Origin: Synechococcus sp. WH 8109
Lineage (GTDB): Bacteria; Cyanobacteriota; Cyanobacteriia; PCC-6307; Cyanobiaceae
DNA length: 64,000 nucleotides
Reading direction: 5' to 3'
Assembly (NCBI RefSeq): GCF_000161795.2
Contig: NZ_CP006882.1
Coordinates: 2,046,001-2,110,000 of the forward strand
The notes below the pieces were generated by a model. That model did no database searches. It had not been told where the DNA came from and saw only the letters and a list, made by a program, of their open reading frames with translations. Each line of letters begins with the position of its first letter. Within the stretch, counting starts at the first letter, position 1. Both the position numbers and the translations under genes were made by a program. Of this stretch, positions 17,440-25,002 are shown one piece after another.

Positions 17440-18303
17440 ATGGACCTGACGATCGTTGGCTGCGGCTACGTGGGGCTCGCTCTGGCGGAGCGGCTGCAGC
17501 CAAGACGCCCCCAGCTGAAGCTGACGCTGACCACCACCAGCAGCGAACGGCTGGAGCAACTCAGGCCCCTCGCCGATCGGGTGGAGCTGTGCGACGCCAC
17601 CGACCCCGCGCAATTGCGGGACGCCCTGCGGCAGAGCAGCAATGCCGTGTTCTGCCTCGGGCCAAAGGGAGATCGCCAGGTGGATGCCAACGGCTACCGC
17701 CACACCTTCGTCGACAGCTTCCGCTGCTTGACGTCGCTGTTGCCACAACTGCCGGAACTGCGGCAGATCGTCTACACGGGCAGTTGCTCGGTATACGGCG
17801 ATGCCGAGGGGGACTGGGTGGATGAGCAAACGCCACCCGCGCCAGGCCGCGGCCATGGCGATGTTCTGCTGGAAGGCGAACAACTGCTCAACGGCATCAG
17901 CGGCCGGCGGGTGTGCATCCTGCGCCTCGGGGCGCTCTATGGCCCTGGCCGCGATCTCGACCGACGCCTGCACGGACTCGCTGGACTGGAACGCCCTGGC
18001 AGCGGATCGACCTACAGCAACTGGCTGCATGTGGTGGATGCCGCCGGTGCCCTGGAAGCCGCTATCGATGCTGAATGGGCCGGACTGGTGAATGTGGTCA
18101 ACGACGAGCCGATTCGGCTGAGGGATCTGGTGGGGCGCAGCCTGCAGCGCCAAGGTCTGGCCCCCGTGCGCTGGCTTGGGCAGGACGAACCGGGTTCAGG
18201 AGGCCGACGGATCCGCAACACCCGGCTCAAACAGCTGGGCTACCAGCTGCAGCACCCGCGCCTTGATCAGAGTGGCGTGTTGGCCTCCAGCCAGGTGCCC
18301 TGA
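17440..18303 (+). CDS. NAD(P)-dependent nucleoside-sugar epimerase-like protein (287 aa)
   Basis: Short-chain (SDR, extended) Rossmann protein. It opens with MDLTIVGCGYVGLALAERL, a GxGxxG dinucleotide-binding loop, and has TGSCSVYGD (active Ser/Tyr region) at about residue 109. The classical YxxxK is not clear, so it may be an atypical member such as the YeeZ type. LRLGALYGPGRDL follows. The 3' end overlaps moaE on the opposite strand by 37 bases. Substrate unknown. Confidence 0.78.
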   Translation: MDLTIVGCGYVGLALAERLQPRRPQLKLTLTTTSSERLEQLRPLADRVELCDATDPAQLRDALRQSSNAVFCLGPKGDRQVDANGYRHTFVDSFRCLTSLLPQLPELRQIVYTGSCSVYGDAEGDWVDEQTPPAPGRGHGDVLLEGEQLLNGISGRRVCILRLGALYGPGRDLDRRLHGLAGLERPGSGSTYSNWLHVVDAAGALEAAIDAEWAGLVNVVNDEPIRLRDLVGRSLQRQGLAPVRWLGQDEPGSGGRRIRNTRLKQLGYQLQHPRLDQSGVLASSQVP

Positions 18304-18695
18304 CCAGCGCACCACTCCCGTTTCCAGAACGGGGCCTGGTGCTTGAGTTGCTCCAACAACGCGGCCGAGCAGCGCTGCGCCGCCCCACGGCGATCGGCCT
18401 GTACCGCCACCAGCACGATCGGCTCACCGGGGGCAAGCTTGCCCACCCGGTGCAGCACCAGAATCGGCCCCGCCCGGTGCTCCTGCTGCAGACGCAGCGC
18501 CATGGCCGTGATCTGACGTTCGCAAAGGCCGGGGAAGTGCTCCAGCTCCAGTGCCTCCAGAGGCCGGCCATCAATGGTGGTGGGACGCACCCGACCAATA
18601 AAGATCGCCGCGGCCGCGGCATCACCGCTCCAAAGCGCCAGTTGCTGCCAAGGATCAAAGGGATCCGGGCACACCTCCACACGGCAATCGGTCAC
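18267..18695 (-). CDS. moaE: Molybdopterin synthase catalytic subunit (142 aa)
   Basis: Large subunit of molybdopterin synthase, which adds the dithiolene sulphurs to cPMP using thiocarboxylated MoaD. Family marks are GRVRPTT, LELEHFPGLCE, VLHRVGKLAPGEPIVLVA and FWKREW. GTG start. It follows moaD by three bases on the same strand, so the two subunits are cotranslated. Confidence 0.94.
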   Translation of the reverse strand: MTDCRVEVCPDPFDPWQQLALWSGDAAAAAIFIGRVRPTTIDGRPLEALELEHFPGLCERQITAMALRLQQEHRAGPILVLHRVGKLAPGEPIVLVAVQADRRGAAQRCSAALLEQLKHQAPFWKREWCAGQGTWLEANTPL

Positions 18696-18698
18696 GCT

Positions 18699-18935
18699 TC
18701 AACCCCCCGTGAACGGTGGAAGAAAGGCCAACTCATCACCGGCCTGCAATGGCTGATCGGCACCGACCAACTCCTGGTTCACCGCAATGCTGATGCCCTC
18801 CAGCGGACCAAGATCCAACTGATTCCAGACCTCACGAACCGTCGAGACGCTTGTTGTGAACGGAAGGGAACGCTCGGCCCAACCGGCGCGTTCTCGCAGG
18901 GAAGCGAACAGCAGCACCTTTAGCACCACGTCCAT
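18699..18935 (-). CDS. moaD: Molybdopterin synthase sulphur carrier subunit (78 aa)
   Basis: Ubiquitin-fold sulphur carrier. It begins VVLKVLLFASLRERAG and ends PPFTGG; the terminal Gly-Gly is the site of thiocarboxylation. I begin at ATG 18935; a longer open frame upstream is antisense to moaB and is not needed. Three bases separate it from moaE. Confidence 0.93.
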   Translation of the reverse strand: MDVVLKVLLFASLRERAGWAERSLPFTTSVSTVREVWNQLDLGPLEGISIAVNQELVGADQPLQAGDELAFLPPFTGG

Positions 18936-18980
18936 GGCAGCTGGAGCGGTTCTAGCGTCCGAGGGCTCCGCCGCTGTGCC

Positions 18981-19478
18981 ATGGGCCTGTCCATCGCCCT
19001 GCTCACCATCTCCGACACACGCACCCTGGCGGACGACAGCAGCGGAGATCAGCTGCAGCGCAGCCTTGAAGACGCGGGGCATCGCCTTCAGGAGCGACAA
19101 CTCTGCCCAGATGATCGCTATCAAATCCGGCGTGAACTGAGCCGCTGGATCGCCAATCCTGCGGTTGATGTGGTGATCACCAGCGGCGGCACCGGGCTCA
19201 CCGGCCGCGATGGCACCCCCGAAGCGGTGGCACCGCTGCTGGACAAAACAATCGAAGGATTCGGTGAACTGTTCCGTGTGCTCTCCTTCGAGAGCATTGG
19301 CACCAGCACCCTGCAAAGCCGCTGCCTTGCCGGCGTGGCCAACGGCACATTCGTGTTTGTACTGCCGGGATCTCTGGATGCGGTGACCACCGCTTGGAAC
19401 CGGCTCATCCGGGCTCAACTCGATGCCGACACCCGACCGTGCAACCTGGCTCAGCTCCGGGCTCGGTTGAAGGAATAG
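18981..19478 (+). CDS. moaB: Molybdopterin adenylyltransferase-like protein (165 aa)
   Basis: MoaB/Mog-type protein: SIALLTISDTRTL at the N-terminus, TSGGTGLTGRDGTPEAV (the molybdopterin-binding loop, about residues 69-85) and FVLPGSLDAV near 130. MoaB or Mog adenylylates molybdopterin before metal insertion by MoeA. Divergent from moaD with 45 bases between starts. Confidence 0.93.
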   Translation: MGLSIALLTISDTRTLADDSSGDQLQRSLEDAGHRLQERQLCPDDRYQIRRELSRWIANPAVDVVITSGGTGLTGRDGTPEAVAPLLDKTIEGFGELFRVLSFESIGTSTLQSRCLAGVANGTFVFVLPGSLDAVTTAWNRLIRAQLDADTRPCNLAQLRARLKE

Positions 19479-19499
19479 AGCGGAACCGAGCGGAGCAGT

Positions 19500-20288
19500 T
19501 CAGAACGGAATCGGCATCGTGACCGCTGCCGGTGTGGGCATACAGGCTTCAACCTGCTGATCAATCACCTCACCCACCACAACGATCGAGGGTGACTTGA
19601 AGGCTTCGGCTCGGCATTGATCGGCAACATCAACCAAGGTGGCTTTGAGGCAGCGTTGCCCCGCCACCGTGCCCTGCTGGATCACCGCCACGGGAGTAGT
19701 CGCGGCCAAACCACCCGCCATCAGCTCCTCTGCAATCCGGGGCAGGTTGTGCAGCCCCATGTAGATCACCAATCCGTCACTGGCCGCAGCCAGAGCACGC
19801 CAATCCACGGAAGGACGGCGCTTGTCGATTTCCTCGTGACCGGTAACGAAGGTCACCGATGACCCCGCCCGCCGGTGGGTGACGGGAATTCCGGCGTAGG
19901 CAGGGGCAGCAATGCCAGCGGTGACACCAGGCACCACCTGAACAGGAATGTTCCGCTCCGCCAGGTAAGCGGCTTCTTCCCCTCCACGACCAAACAGGAA
20001 GGGATCACCCCCCTTCAAGCGCACCACCGTGCTGTGCTTCTGGGCCATTTCCACGAGCACGGCATTGGTGCTGGGTTGGGGCACCGAATGATGTCCGCGA
20101 CGCTTGCCGACAAAACGGCGTTCACAGGTTGCCGGCACAAGATCCAGCACTTCCTCGGGCACCAGCGAGTCGTACACCAGGGCATCGCACTGACTCAGCA
20201 GCCGATGCGCCTTCAGCGTGAGCAACTCTGGATCGCCGGGACCAGCTCCCACCAGATAAACGGTTCCGGTTTGTTCAGCGGTGGTCAC
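19500..20288 (-). CDS. cobA: Uroporphyrinogen-III C-methyltransferase (262 aa)
   Basis: SAM-dependent methyltransferase making precorrin-2, the branch to siroheme and cobalamin. Motifs are VYLVGAGPGDPELLTLKA at the N-terminus, YDSLVP, VRLKGGDPFLFGRGGEEA, VPGVTAG and GIPVTHR. The single-domain length shows it is the methyltransferase alone and not CysG. The GTG start overlaps the stop of the CbiX-like gene as GTGA. Siroheme is the cofactor of the nitrite reductase encoded at 21550. Confidence 0.95.
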   Translation of the reverse strand: MTTAEQTGTVYLVGAGPGDPELLTLKAHRLLSQCDALVYDSLVPEEVLDLVPATCERRFVGKRRGHHSVPQPSTNAVLVEMAQKHSTVVRLKGGDPFLFGRGGEEAAYLAERNIPVQVVPGVTAGIAAPAYAGIPVTHRRAGSSVTFVTGHEEIDKRRPSVDWRALAAASDGLVIYMGLHNLPRIAEELMAGGLAATTPVAVIQQGTVAGQRCLKATLVDVADQCRAEAFKSPSIVVVGEVIDQQVEACMPTPAAVTMPIPF

Positions 20289-20947
20289 GGCAGAGAAACA
20301 AGCAGATCGATCAGGGCCTGGCGGGTGGGGGGATGCTCCAGCAGAGGAGGCAATCCACCAGCTTCGCTCAACGCATCCGTCATCCGGTTTGGCGCGAGGG
20401 TTAATGGCAGTGGCCGGGCCCTGGGGTGGCGCTGCTGGAACTCGGGCCAGGCATCAAAAGGAACCAAGGGCAAAGCCAGGCGAGACGCCAGCATCGCGAG
20501 GAAGCGATCCGCCACCCCCGGGCGCAAGGGGTGGTGCACCAGCACAGCATCCCGGCGATCAGACGACGGAAGTGCTGAGAGCACAGCGTTCCACCACCTG
20601 GTCCAAGAGCCCAGGAAGGGCAGCAAACGCACACTGGCTCCGGATCGATGAAGCCTGTTGCGAATAGCTGGCACATCCGTGCGGGCGTGCGCCCCAGGCA
20701 GCAGCAGCAAGGGAACAACCCAAGAGGATTGGGGAAGCGCCGACACAGGTTGTTCAGCCGTCAGCACCTCCAACTGCACGGGCGCCGAGCGCCGCTGAGC
20801 CAGAAGGTCTGGCAAAGAGGCCAAACACTCAGGAACAACACCGCCACTGCGGCCATGCACCACCAGATGCAACCCATACCGCCCCTCATCGGAAGCGTCA
20901 TTCCGTAGCAATGGCCACGGATCGATGACCGCACCGGCTGATGTCAT
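20285..20947 (-). CDS. CbiX-like sirohydrochlorin chelatase (220 aa)
   Basis: Resembles the CbiX/SirB class II chelatases: LHLVVHGRSGG with the first conserved His (about residue 31), PGAHARTDVP with the second (about 87), and a second half holding VLVHHPLRPG. It would insert iron (siroheme) or cobalt into the product of CobA. It is coupled to cobA by GTGA and lies next to nirA. I start at ATG 20947; the frame stays open further upstream, but that is a Val/Pro repeat antisense to the next gene. The precise metal is inference. Confidence 0.75.
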   Translation of the reverse strand: MTSAGAVIDPWPLLRNDASDEGRYGLHLVVHGRSGGVVPECLASLPDLLAQRRSAPVQLEVLTAEQPVSALPQSSWVVPLLLLPGAHARTDVPAIRNRLHRSGASVRLLPFLGSWTRWWNAVLSALPSSDRRDAVLVHHPLRPGVADRFLAMLASRLALPLVPFDAWPEFQQRHPRARPLPLTLAPNRMTDALSEAGGLPPLLEHPPTRQALIDLLVSLP

Positions 20948-20974
20948 CAGGTTGTTGTGAACGTTAGATGAGTC

Positions 20975-21292
20975 ATGGCGCCCCGCCGTCGTTTTGATCG
21001 TGCCCCATTGGACAGCCGCTCCTACCGAGAGCCGCTGGACGGACGGATTGAGCGGTACGACTTCCGAAACGACCGGGACGACGTCCGGGACGACGTCCGG
21101 GACGACCGATACAGCCGGGGATACGAGCCCAGTGAGGCCCGTTACGACCGGTACGACCGGTACGACCGAAGCTTCGACCGCCCCGCCGGACCCTCCGAGC
21201 TCGACCGAGACTTCGCTGCGATGAAGCGGGTTTGGCAGATGCTCCGTGCCGGAGCGGTGCGCATGGTTGGCGAAATTGGACGCCAATACTGA
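20975..21292 (+). CDS. Asp/Arg/Tyr-rich repeat protein (105 aa)
   Basis: Unusual composition. Residues 1-70 are a highly charged low-complexity region containing RDDVRDDVRDD (about 33-43) and RYDRYDRYDRS (about 56-66), encoded by 12-bp and 9-bp tandem repeats. The C-terminal third, DFAAMKRVWQMLRAGAVRM, looks like a normal amphipathic helix. It sits between the siroheme genes and the nirA promoter, divergent from the CbiX-like gene with 27 bases between starts. The charge pattern suggests a disordered, possibly RNA- or protein-binding tail. No family is recognised; it is probably real because the divergent position and codon phase are clean. Confidence 0.55.
   Translation: MAPRRRFDRAPLDSRSYREPLDGRIERYDFRNDRDDVRDDVRDDRYSRGYEPSEARYDRYDRYDRSFDRPAGPSELDRDFAAMKRVWQMLRAGAVRMVGEIGRQY
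21077..21106 (+). repeat. Tandem 12-bp repeat inside the Asp/Arg-rich gene
   Basis: Two perfect copies of GACGACGTCCGG followed by a partial third. They encode DDVR units in frame. Copy number is likely to vary between strains by slippage. Confidence 0.85.
21143..21169 (+). repeat. Tandem 9-bp repeat inside the Asp/Arg-rich gene
   Basis: Three copies of TACGACCGG, the last with one end base changed. They encode YDR units in frame. Together with the 12-bp repeat they create most of the low-complexity region of the encoded protein. Confidence 0.85.
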
Positions 21293-21337
21293 GGCCGAAG
21301 CAGGTTGCCTTTTACGGCCTCGCGGGAACCGTCAGAT

Positions 21338-21351
21338 GTAGCCGGTTTTAC
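21338..21351 (+). promoter_or_regulatory. NtcA site upstream of nirA
   Basis: GTA-N8-TAC, a perfect NtcA consensus, 198 bases before the nirA start. NtcA is the global nitrogen activator of cyanobacteria and binds this palindrome about 22 bases before the -10. I do not see a clean TAN3T at that spacing. If it is used, the transcript has an untranslated leader of more than 150 bases that includes the hairpin at 21448. No coding sequence is supported between 21293 and 21549. Confidence 0.7.
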
Positions 21352-21447
21352 AAATCGGACAGAACAAGACCCTGGAGTTGATCAACACCAAAAGTGTTCT
21401 CTTTGTTACGGACCAGGGCTGCCTTCGCAGTGTTTATTCAGTCAACC

Positions 21448-21475
21448 CAACGCTCCCCTTCGTTTTGAAGCGTTG
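21448..21475 (+). promoter_or_regulatory. Leader hairpin with TTC-GTTTT-GAA tip, nirA
   Basis: Outer stem CAACGC/GCGTTG (21448-21453 with 21470-21475), a 5' bulge TCCCC, inner stem TTC/GAA and loop GTTTT. It ends 74 bases before the nirA ATG. Same plan as the hairpins before nrtP and before the 44-residue ORF. No T-tract. Confidence 0.5.
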
Positions 21476-21549
21476 CCGGTCTTCGGGCCATCTCGATTGA
21501 TTCGCGCCTCGTCTTTGAGCAATTAATCCGCCCAATCGTTAATCGACTT

Positions 21550-23091
21550 ATGACCATTAGCTCTCCCTCCAGGCCCTACCTGGATGGCAAGAAGCTCAAC
21601 AAGATCGAGCAGAACAAGGCGGCCAAAGATGGCCTGTTGGTCGGCAGCGAAATCGAAAAATTCGCCGAGCTCGGCTGGGAGCAGGTGGATGGAACCGACC
21701 TTCAGTTGCGTTTGAAGTGGTACGGCATGTTCTGGCGTCCGAAAACGCCAGGCAAATTCATGCTGCGCCTGCGGGTGCCCAATGGCGTGCTGACGGCCGA
21801 TCAGCTGCGGGTGGTTGGCTCCATCGTTGAGCGCTACGGCGAAAACGGCAGCTGCGACATCACCACCCGTCAGAACCTGCAACTGCGCGGCGTGCTGCTG
21901 GGCGACCTGCCGGAAATCCTCAAACGGCTGAAGGAAGCCGGCCTCAGCACGATCCAATCCGGCTTCGACAACCCCCGCAACGTCACCGGCAACCCCATCG
22001 CCGGCATTGATCCCAACGAGATCGTCGACACGCGGCCCTACACCACCGAGCTGCAGAACTTCCTCACCAACAACTGCCAGGGCAACCCGGAGTATTCGAA
22101 CCTGCCCCGCAAGTGGAACACCGCCGTTGCTGGCGCGAAAGACAACTTCCTGCTCCACAACGACATTGTTTTCCACCCCGTGGAACGGGATGGGGTGATG
22201 GGATTTGGCGTCTGGATCGGCGGTGTTCTGTCATCGCAAATGAACGCCTATGCCGTTCCCCTTAACGCCTGGGTGAAGCCAGACGAAATCTGCAAGATGA
22301 CTGACGCCGTGATCCGGCTCTGGCGTGACAACGGTGAGCGCGACAAGCGCCCTAAAGGCCGCTTCCGCCTCTACCTGGATCAAGTGGGCCACGACGTGTT
22401 CCGCAGCCAGGTGGAAGAACTCTTCGGTCCGTTGACCCCCGACCCGGGCTCTGTTTTCAACACCACGCCACGCTCCCACTACGGCTTCCATCCCCAGAAA
22501 CAGGAGGGGCTCTCCTACGCCGGACTGCACGTTCCGGTGGGTCGCCTAACCGCCCAGGATCTGCAGGATCTCGCAACCGCCAGCCTCAACTATGGCAGCG
22601 GCGAGGTGCGTCTTACCGAAGATCAAAACATCATTCTCGTTGGCCTTCCCAACGACAAGCTCGACGCCCTGAAGGCAGACGCCCTGGTGCAACGCTTCCC
22701 GCTTGAGCCCGGTCACATCTCTGCAGGAACGGTGTCCTGCACCGGCAACACCTACTGCGGTTTCGCCCTCACCAACACCAAGGACCAAGCCCTGGAAGCG
22801 GCCAAGGAACTGGATCAGGAGCTCAATCTTCCTGATGAGCTGAAGATCCACTGGACCGGCTGCCCCAACACTTGCGGCCAGGCCTACATGGGTGCCATCG
22901 GCCTCACCGGCACCAAAGCCAAAAACAGTGAAGGCGTGATGGGAGAGGGCTACACGATGACCATCGGTGGGTCCCAAGGAGCCAACCCAAGCATCGGCGA
23001 AATCCACCGCAAAGCGATCCCTGCCGATGAGATCAAGGCCGCTCTCAAAGAGGTGTTGATCGAAAAGTTCGGGGCCACCCCTAAGGCCTGA
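21550..23091 (+). CDS. nirA: Ferredoxin-nitrite reductase (513 aa)
   Basis: Reduces nitrite to ammonium with six electrons from ferredoxin, using siroheme and a [4Fe-4S] cluster. The cluster ligands are Cys397 and Cys403 (CTGNTYC) and Cys438 and Cys442 (TGCPNTCGQ). The two ferrodoxin-like half domains are visible, with RLRVPNGVLTADQLR near residue 75 and HVPVGRLTAQDL near 325. Length matches plant and cyanobacterial NirA. It lies downstream of a perfect NtcA site. The siroheme genes are directly upstream on the other strand, and a 44-residue ORF plus a nitrite-channel gene follow. Confidence 0.96.
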   Translation: MTISSPSRPYLDGKKLNKIEQNKAAKDGLLVGSEIEKFAELGWEQVDGTDLQLRLKWYGMFWRPKTPGKFMLRLRVPNGVLTADQLRVVGSIVERYGENGSCDITTRQNLQLRGVLLGDLPEILKRLKEAGLSTIQSGFDNPRNVTGNPIAGIDPNEIVDTRPYTTELQNFLTNNCQGNPEYSNLPRKWNTAVAGAKDNFLLHNDIVFHPVERDGVMGFGVWIGGVLSSQMNAYAVPLNAWVKPDEICKMTDAVIRLWRDNGERDKRPKGRFRLYLDQVGHDVFRSQVEELFGPLTPDPGSVFNTTPRSHYGFHPQKQEGLSYAGLHVPVGRLTAQDLQDLATASLNYGSGEVRLTEDQNIILVGLPNDKLDALKADALVQRFPLEPGHISAGTVSCTGNTYCGFALTNTKDQALEAAKELDQELNLPDELKIHWTGCPNTCGQAYMGAIGLTGTKAKNSEGVMGEGYTMTIGGSQGANPSIGEIHRKAIPADEIKAALKEVLIEKFGATPKA

Positions 23092-23102
23092 TCGCTGCTG
23101 TC

Positions 23103-23131
23103 GCCGTGACGCTTCCTTTTGAAGTCACGGC
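23103..23131 (+). promoter_or_regulatory. Intergenic hairpin with TTC-CTTTT-GAA tip, after nirA
   Basis: Perfect eight-base outer stem GCCGTGAC/GTCACGGC (23103-23110 with 23124-23131), two-base 5' bulge GC, inner stem TTC/GAA and loop CTTTT. It starts 11 bases after the nirA stop and ends 30 bases before the next ORF. With no T-tract after it, it is unlikely to be a terminator. It could be a stability or processing element, or a regulatory element for the downstream genes. Confidence 0.6.
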
Positions 23132-23161
23132 TCCCCGCATCGACCACTCCCCCTCACCTTC

Positions 23162-23296
23162 ATGGCCAACCGCAACGACGTGTTCTCTCGTTTCGTCAAC
23201 TGGCTCAGCGCCAGTGGTCGCGACGGAGCCGCCATCAACCGTCAGGGTGGCAGCCCTGATCTGTTCTCCCGACTGATGAACCGCATCAGCGGCTGA
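23162..23296 (+). CDS. 44-residue protein between nirA and nitrite channel
   Basis: Complete small ORF in the nirA-focA gap. The sequence contains two related halves: NDVFSRFVNWLSASG (about residues 5-19) and PDLFSRLMNRISG (about 32-44). Both look like short amphipathic helices and are joined by a Gly/Asn/Gln linker. There is no export signal. No clear Shine-Dalgarno is present, as for many genes here. The position, 35 bases before the channel gene and downstream of a hairpin, suggests a small regulator or partner of nitrite transport or reduction. No family recognised; function unknown. Confidence 0.6.
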   Translation: MANRNDVFSRFVNWLSASGRDGAAINRQGGSPDLFSRLMNRISG

Positions 23297-23331
23297 CATC
23301 AAAACCTTCGTCCAACTCTCAATCTCATCTG

Positions 23332-24219
23332 ATGGACTACGTCCTACCCAATGAGCTTGTCGACGGCATGATTGCCGCCGGCGGCAAAAAATCAACGGTC
23401 AGCGTGAAGAACCTGCTGATCCGTGGCTTTTACTCCGGGGCCATCCTTGGCCTTGCGGTGATCCTGGCCCTCACAGTGGGCATCACCGTCAAAGCCCCCT
23501 TCGTGGGCTCGCTGCTGTTCCCCTTCGGCTTCGCCAGCATCGTGCTGTTCGGCATGGAGCTGGTGACAGGCAACTTCGCCCTGCTGCCGATGGCCACCTG
23601 GGCCGGCAAGAGCACCTGGGGTGCCACGTTCCGCAACTGGGTCTGGGTGTGGATCGGCAACTGGATCGGCACCGCCGTTGTGGCCGTGATCATGGCCATC
23701 AGCCTCACCAGCGGCACCATGGATGGCGCTGCAGACAACATCGGCCCGCCGATCTGGGATGCCGTAGCCCAGAAAATCATGGCCCTCAATCAAATCAACG
23801 TTGAGAAGAAGTACGAGGCCTTGGGAAGCATGGGCTTCTTCCTCGCCTTCCTGCGCGGACTTGTGGCCAACTGGTTGGTTTGCCTGGGCGTGACCATGGC
23901 TCTGGTGAGCAAGAGCGTTCCCGGCAAGATCCTGGCCTGCTGGCTTCCCATCACCGCCTTCCAATCGATGGGCATGGAGCACATCGTGGTGAACCAGTTC
24001 CTACACACCGCTGGCCCGATCCTCGGTTCAGGAGTCCCCTTCACCAAGGTGATCTTCTGGAACTTCCTGCCTGTCACCCTCGGCAACATCGTGGGCGGCA
24101 TGGTGTTCATCGGCATGCTCTTCTACAGCACCCATCGCACTCCGATGGATAATGTGCTGCCCACCGAGCACGATGAAAAGCTGGAGCGTGAGCTCGCTGC
24201 TGAACTGGGTGCCCGCTGA
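23332..24219 (+). CDS. Formate/nitrite transporter family channel (295 aa)
   Basis: FNT-family pentameric channel with six hydrophobic segments. Family motifs are FYSGAILGLAVILAL, the LFPFGFASIVLFGMELVTGNFALLP run (residues about 65-89) and VCLGVTMA. In this setting, behind nirA, nitrite is the likely substrate (NirC/NitM-like role) rather than formate. It is followed seven bases later by the HEAT-like gene, so nirA, the small ORF, the channel and the HEAT-like gene may be one nitrogen-regulated transcript. Confidence 0.92.
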   Translation: MDYVLPNELVDGMIAAGGKKSTVSVKNLLIRGFYSGAILGLAVILALTVGITVKAPFVGSLLFPFGFASIVLFGMELVTGNFALLPMATWAGKSTWGATFRNWVWVWIGNWIGTAVVAVIMAISLTSGTMDGAADNIGPPIWDAVAQKIMALNQINVEKKYEALGSMGFFLAFLRGLVANWLVCLGVTMALVSKSVPGKILACWLPITAFQSMGMEHIVVNQFLHTAGPILGSGVPFTKVIFWNFLPVTLGNIVGGMVFIGMLFYSTHRTPMDNVLPTEHDEKLERELAAELGAR

Positions 24220-24226
24220 TCCATCC

Positions 24227-24949
24227 ATGAACGACGAAGCCGTTCTCTGGGAACGGCTCGCCCGATCTCGACGCGCTCCTTTGGAGCGTTCTTGGCTGGG
24301 GGAGGTCTACTCCCCCAGCCTTTCTGTTGATTTGCGGCGAGCCCTCTGCGAAAAACTGGGGATGCAGGCCGAGCGTGGCTGGCCCGTGATCCAAAACCTC
24401 CTCGCCAAACACGGAGTTCTGCCCGATTTGGTGATGGCGGCAGGGCTCTGCCACCAGAGCGAAGCCCGCGATTGGTTGTTGGCTCAACTCGAGCAAACCT
24501 CGGACAATGAAGACGCCAACCTGATGGCGGTTCAGGCTCTCGCCTGCTGGGGCGCCGAAGTTCCCGAACCGGTGGTGATGAATTGCCTGCATCACCCGGG
24601 GCAACTACACCGACTTGCCGGTCTTCAACTGCTTAGCTTCCGGTCCCACTGCCTGGACGACGGTGAACTGCTGCAGTTCTGCCAAGAGGTTTTGAATGAT
24701 TTTCGCGATCCAGTCGTTGTGGCCGCCATTCGGGTTCTGCAACGCCGCGATGGCGTGTTGATCAGCGAAAAGCTGGCAGAGCTGTGTCGCAACGGCTCCC
24801 TGCCTGTTGCCGAGGCCGCCTTCCGCGCGCTCGGTTGCATCGCCACACCTGCCAGTCAGCGCTGCCTGCTGGAGTTGAGCCAGGAGCTGATTGACGACAG
24901 TCGGCGAAAAATGGCCAACACCCAACTGAGCCAACAATTTCGCCAATAA
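24227..24949 (+). CDS. HEAT-repeat-like protein in nitrite operon (240 aa)
   Basis: All-helical protein with repeating Leu/Ala-rich helical pairs, for example LMAVQALACWGAEVPEP, LHRLAGLQLLSFRS, DPVVVAAIRVLQRRDG and VAEAAFRALGCIATP, each about 30-35 residues long, typical of HEAT-type scaffolds. I start at ATG 24227 (MNDEAVLWERL), seven bases after the channel stop. A minus-strand terminator for cynS begins at its stop codon. HEAT-like proteins act as scaffolds or lyase partners; its place in the operon suggests a role with NirA or the channel, which is inference. Confidence 0.75.
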   Translation: MNDEAVLWERLARSRRAPLERSWLGEVYSPSLSVDLRRALCEKLGMQAERGWPVIQNLLAKHGVLPDLVMAAGLCHQSEARDWLLAQLEQTSDNEDANLMAVQALACWGAEVPEPVVMNCLHHPGQLHRLAGLQLLSFRSHCLDDGELLQFCQEVLNDFRDPVVVAAIRVLQRRDGVLISEKLAELCRNGSLPVAEAAFRALGCIATPASQRCLLELSQELIDDSRRKMANTQLSQQFRQ

Positions 24950-24971
24950 AAAAGCCCCGCAATCGCGGGGC
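24948..24971 (-). terminator. Intrinsic terminator for cynS
   Basis: Seven-base stem GCCCCGC/GCGGGGC with loop AATC. On the minus strand it is followed by six T, so it ends the cynS transcript. In the plus direction the trailing T-run is short, so it would be weaker for the nirA operon. Confidence 0.88.
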
Positions 24972-25002
24972 TTGATGTCTTCAATCAAGACACTTGAGTT
25001 GT

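Noticed and set aside
20948-21286. Upstream extension of the CbiX-like frame
   Set aside because: The extension is a Val/Pro repeat read antisense to the Asp/Arg repeat gene; the real start is at 20947.
21305-21526. Open frame of 73 codons before nirA
   Set aside because: Covers the NtcA site and the leader hairpin and has no protein-like features; treated as leader sequence.
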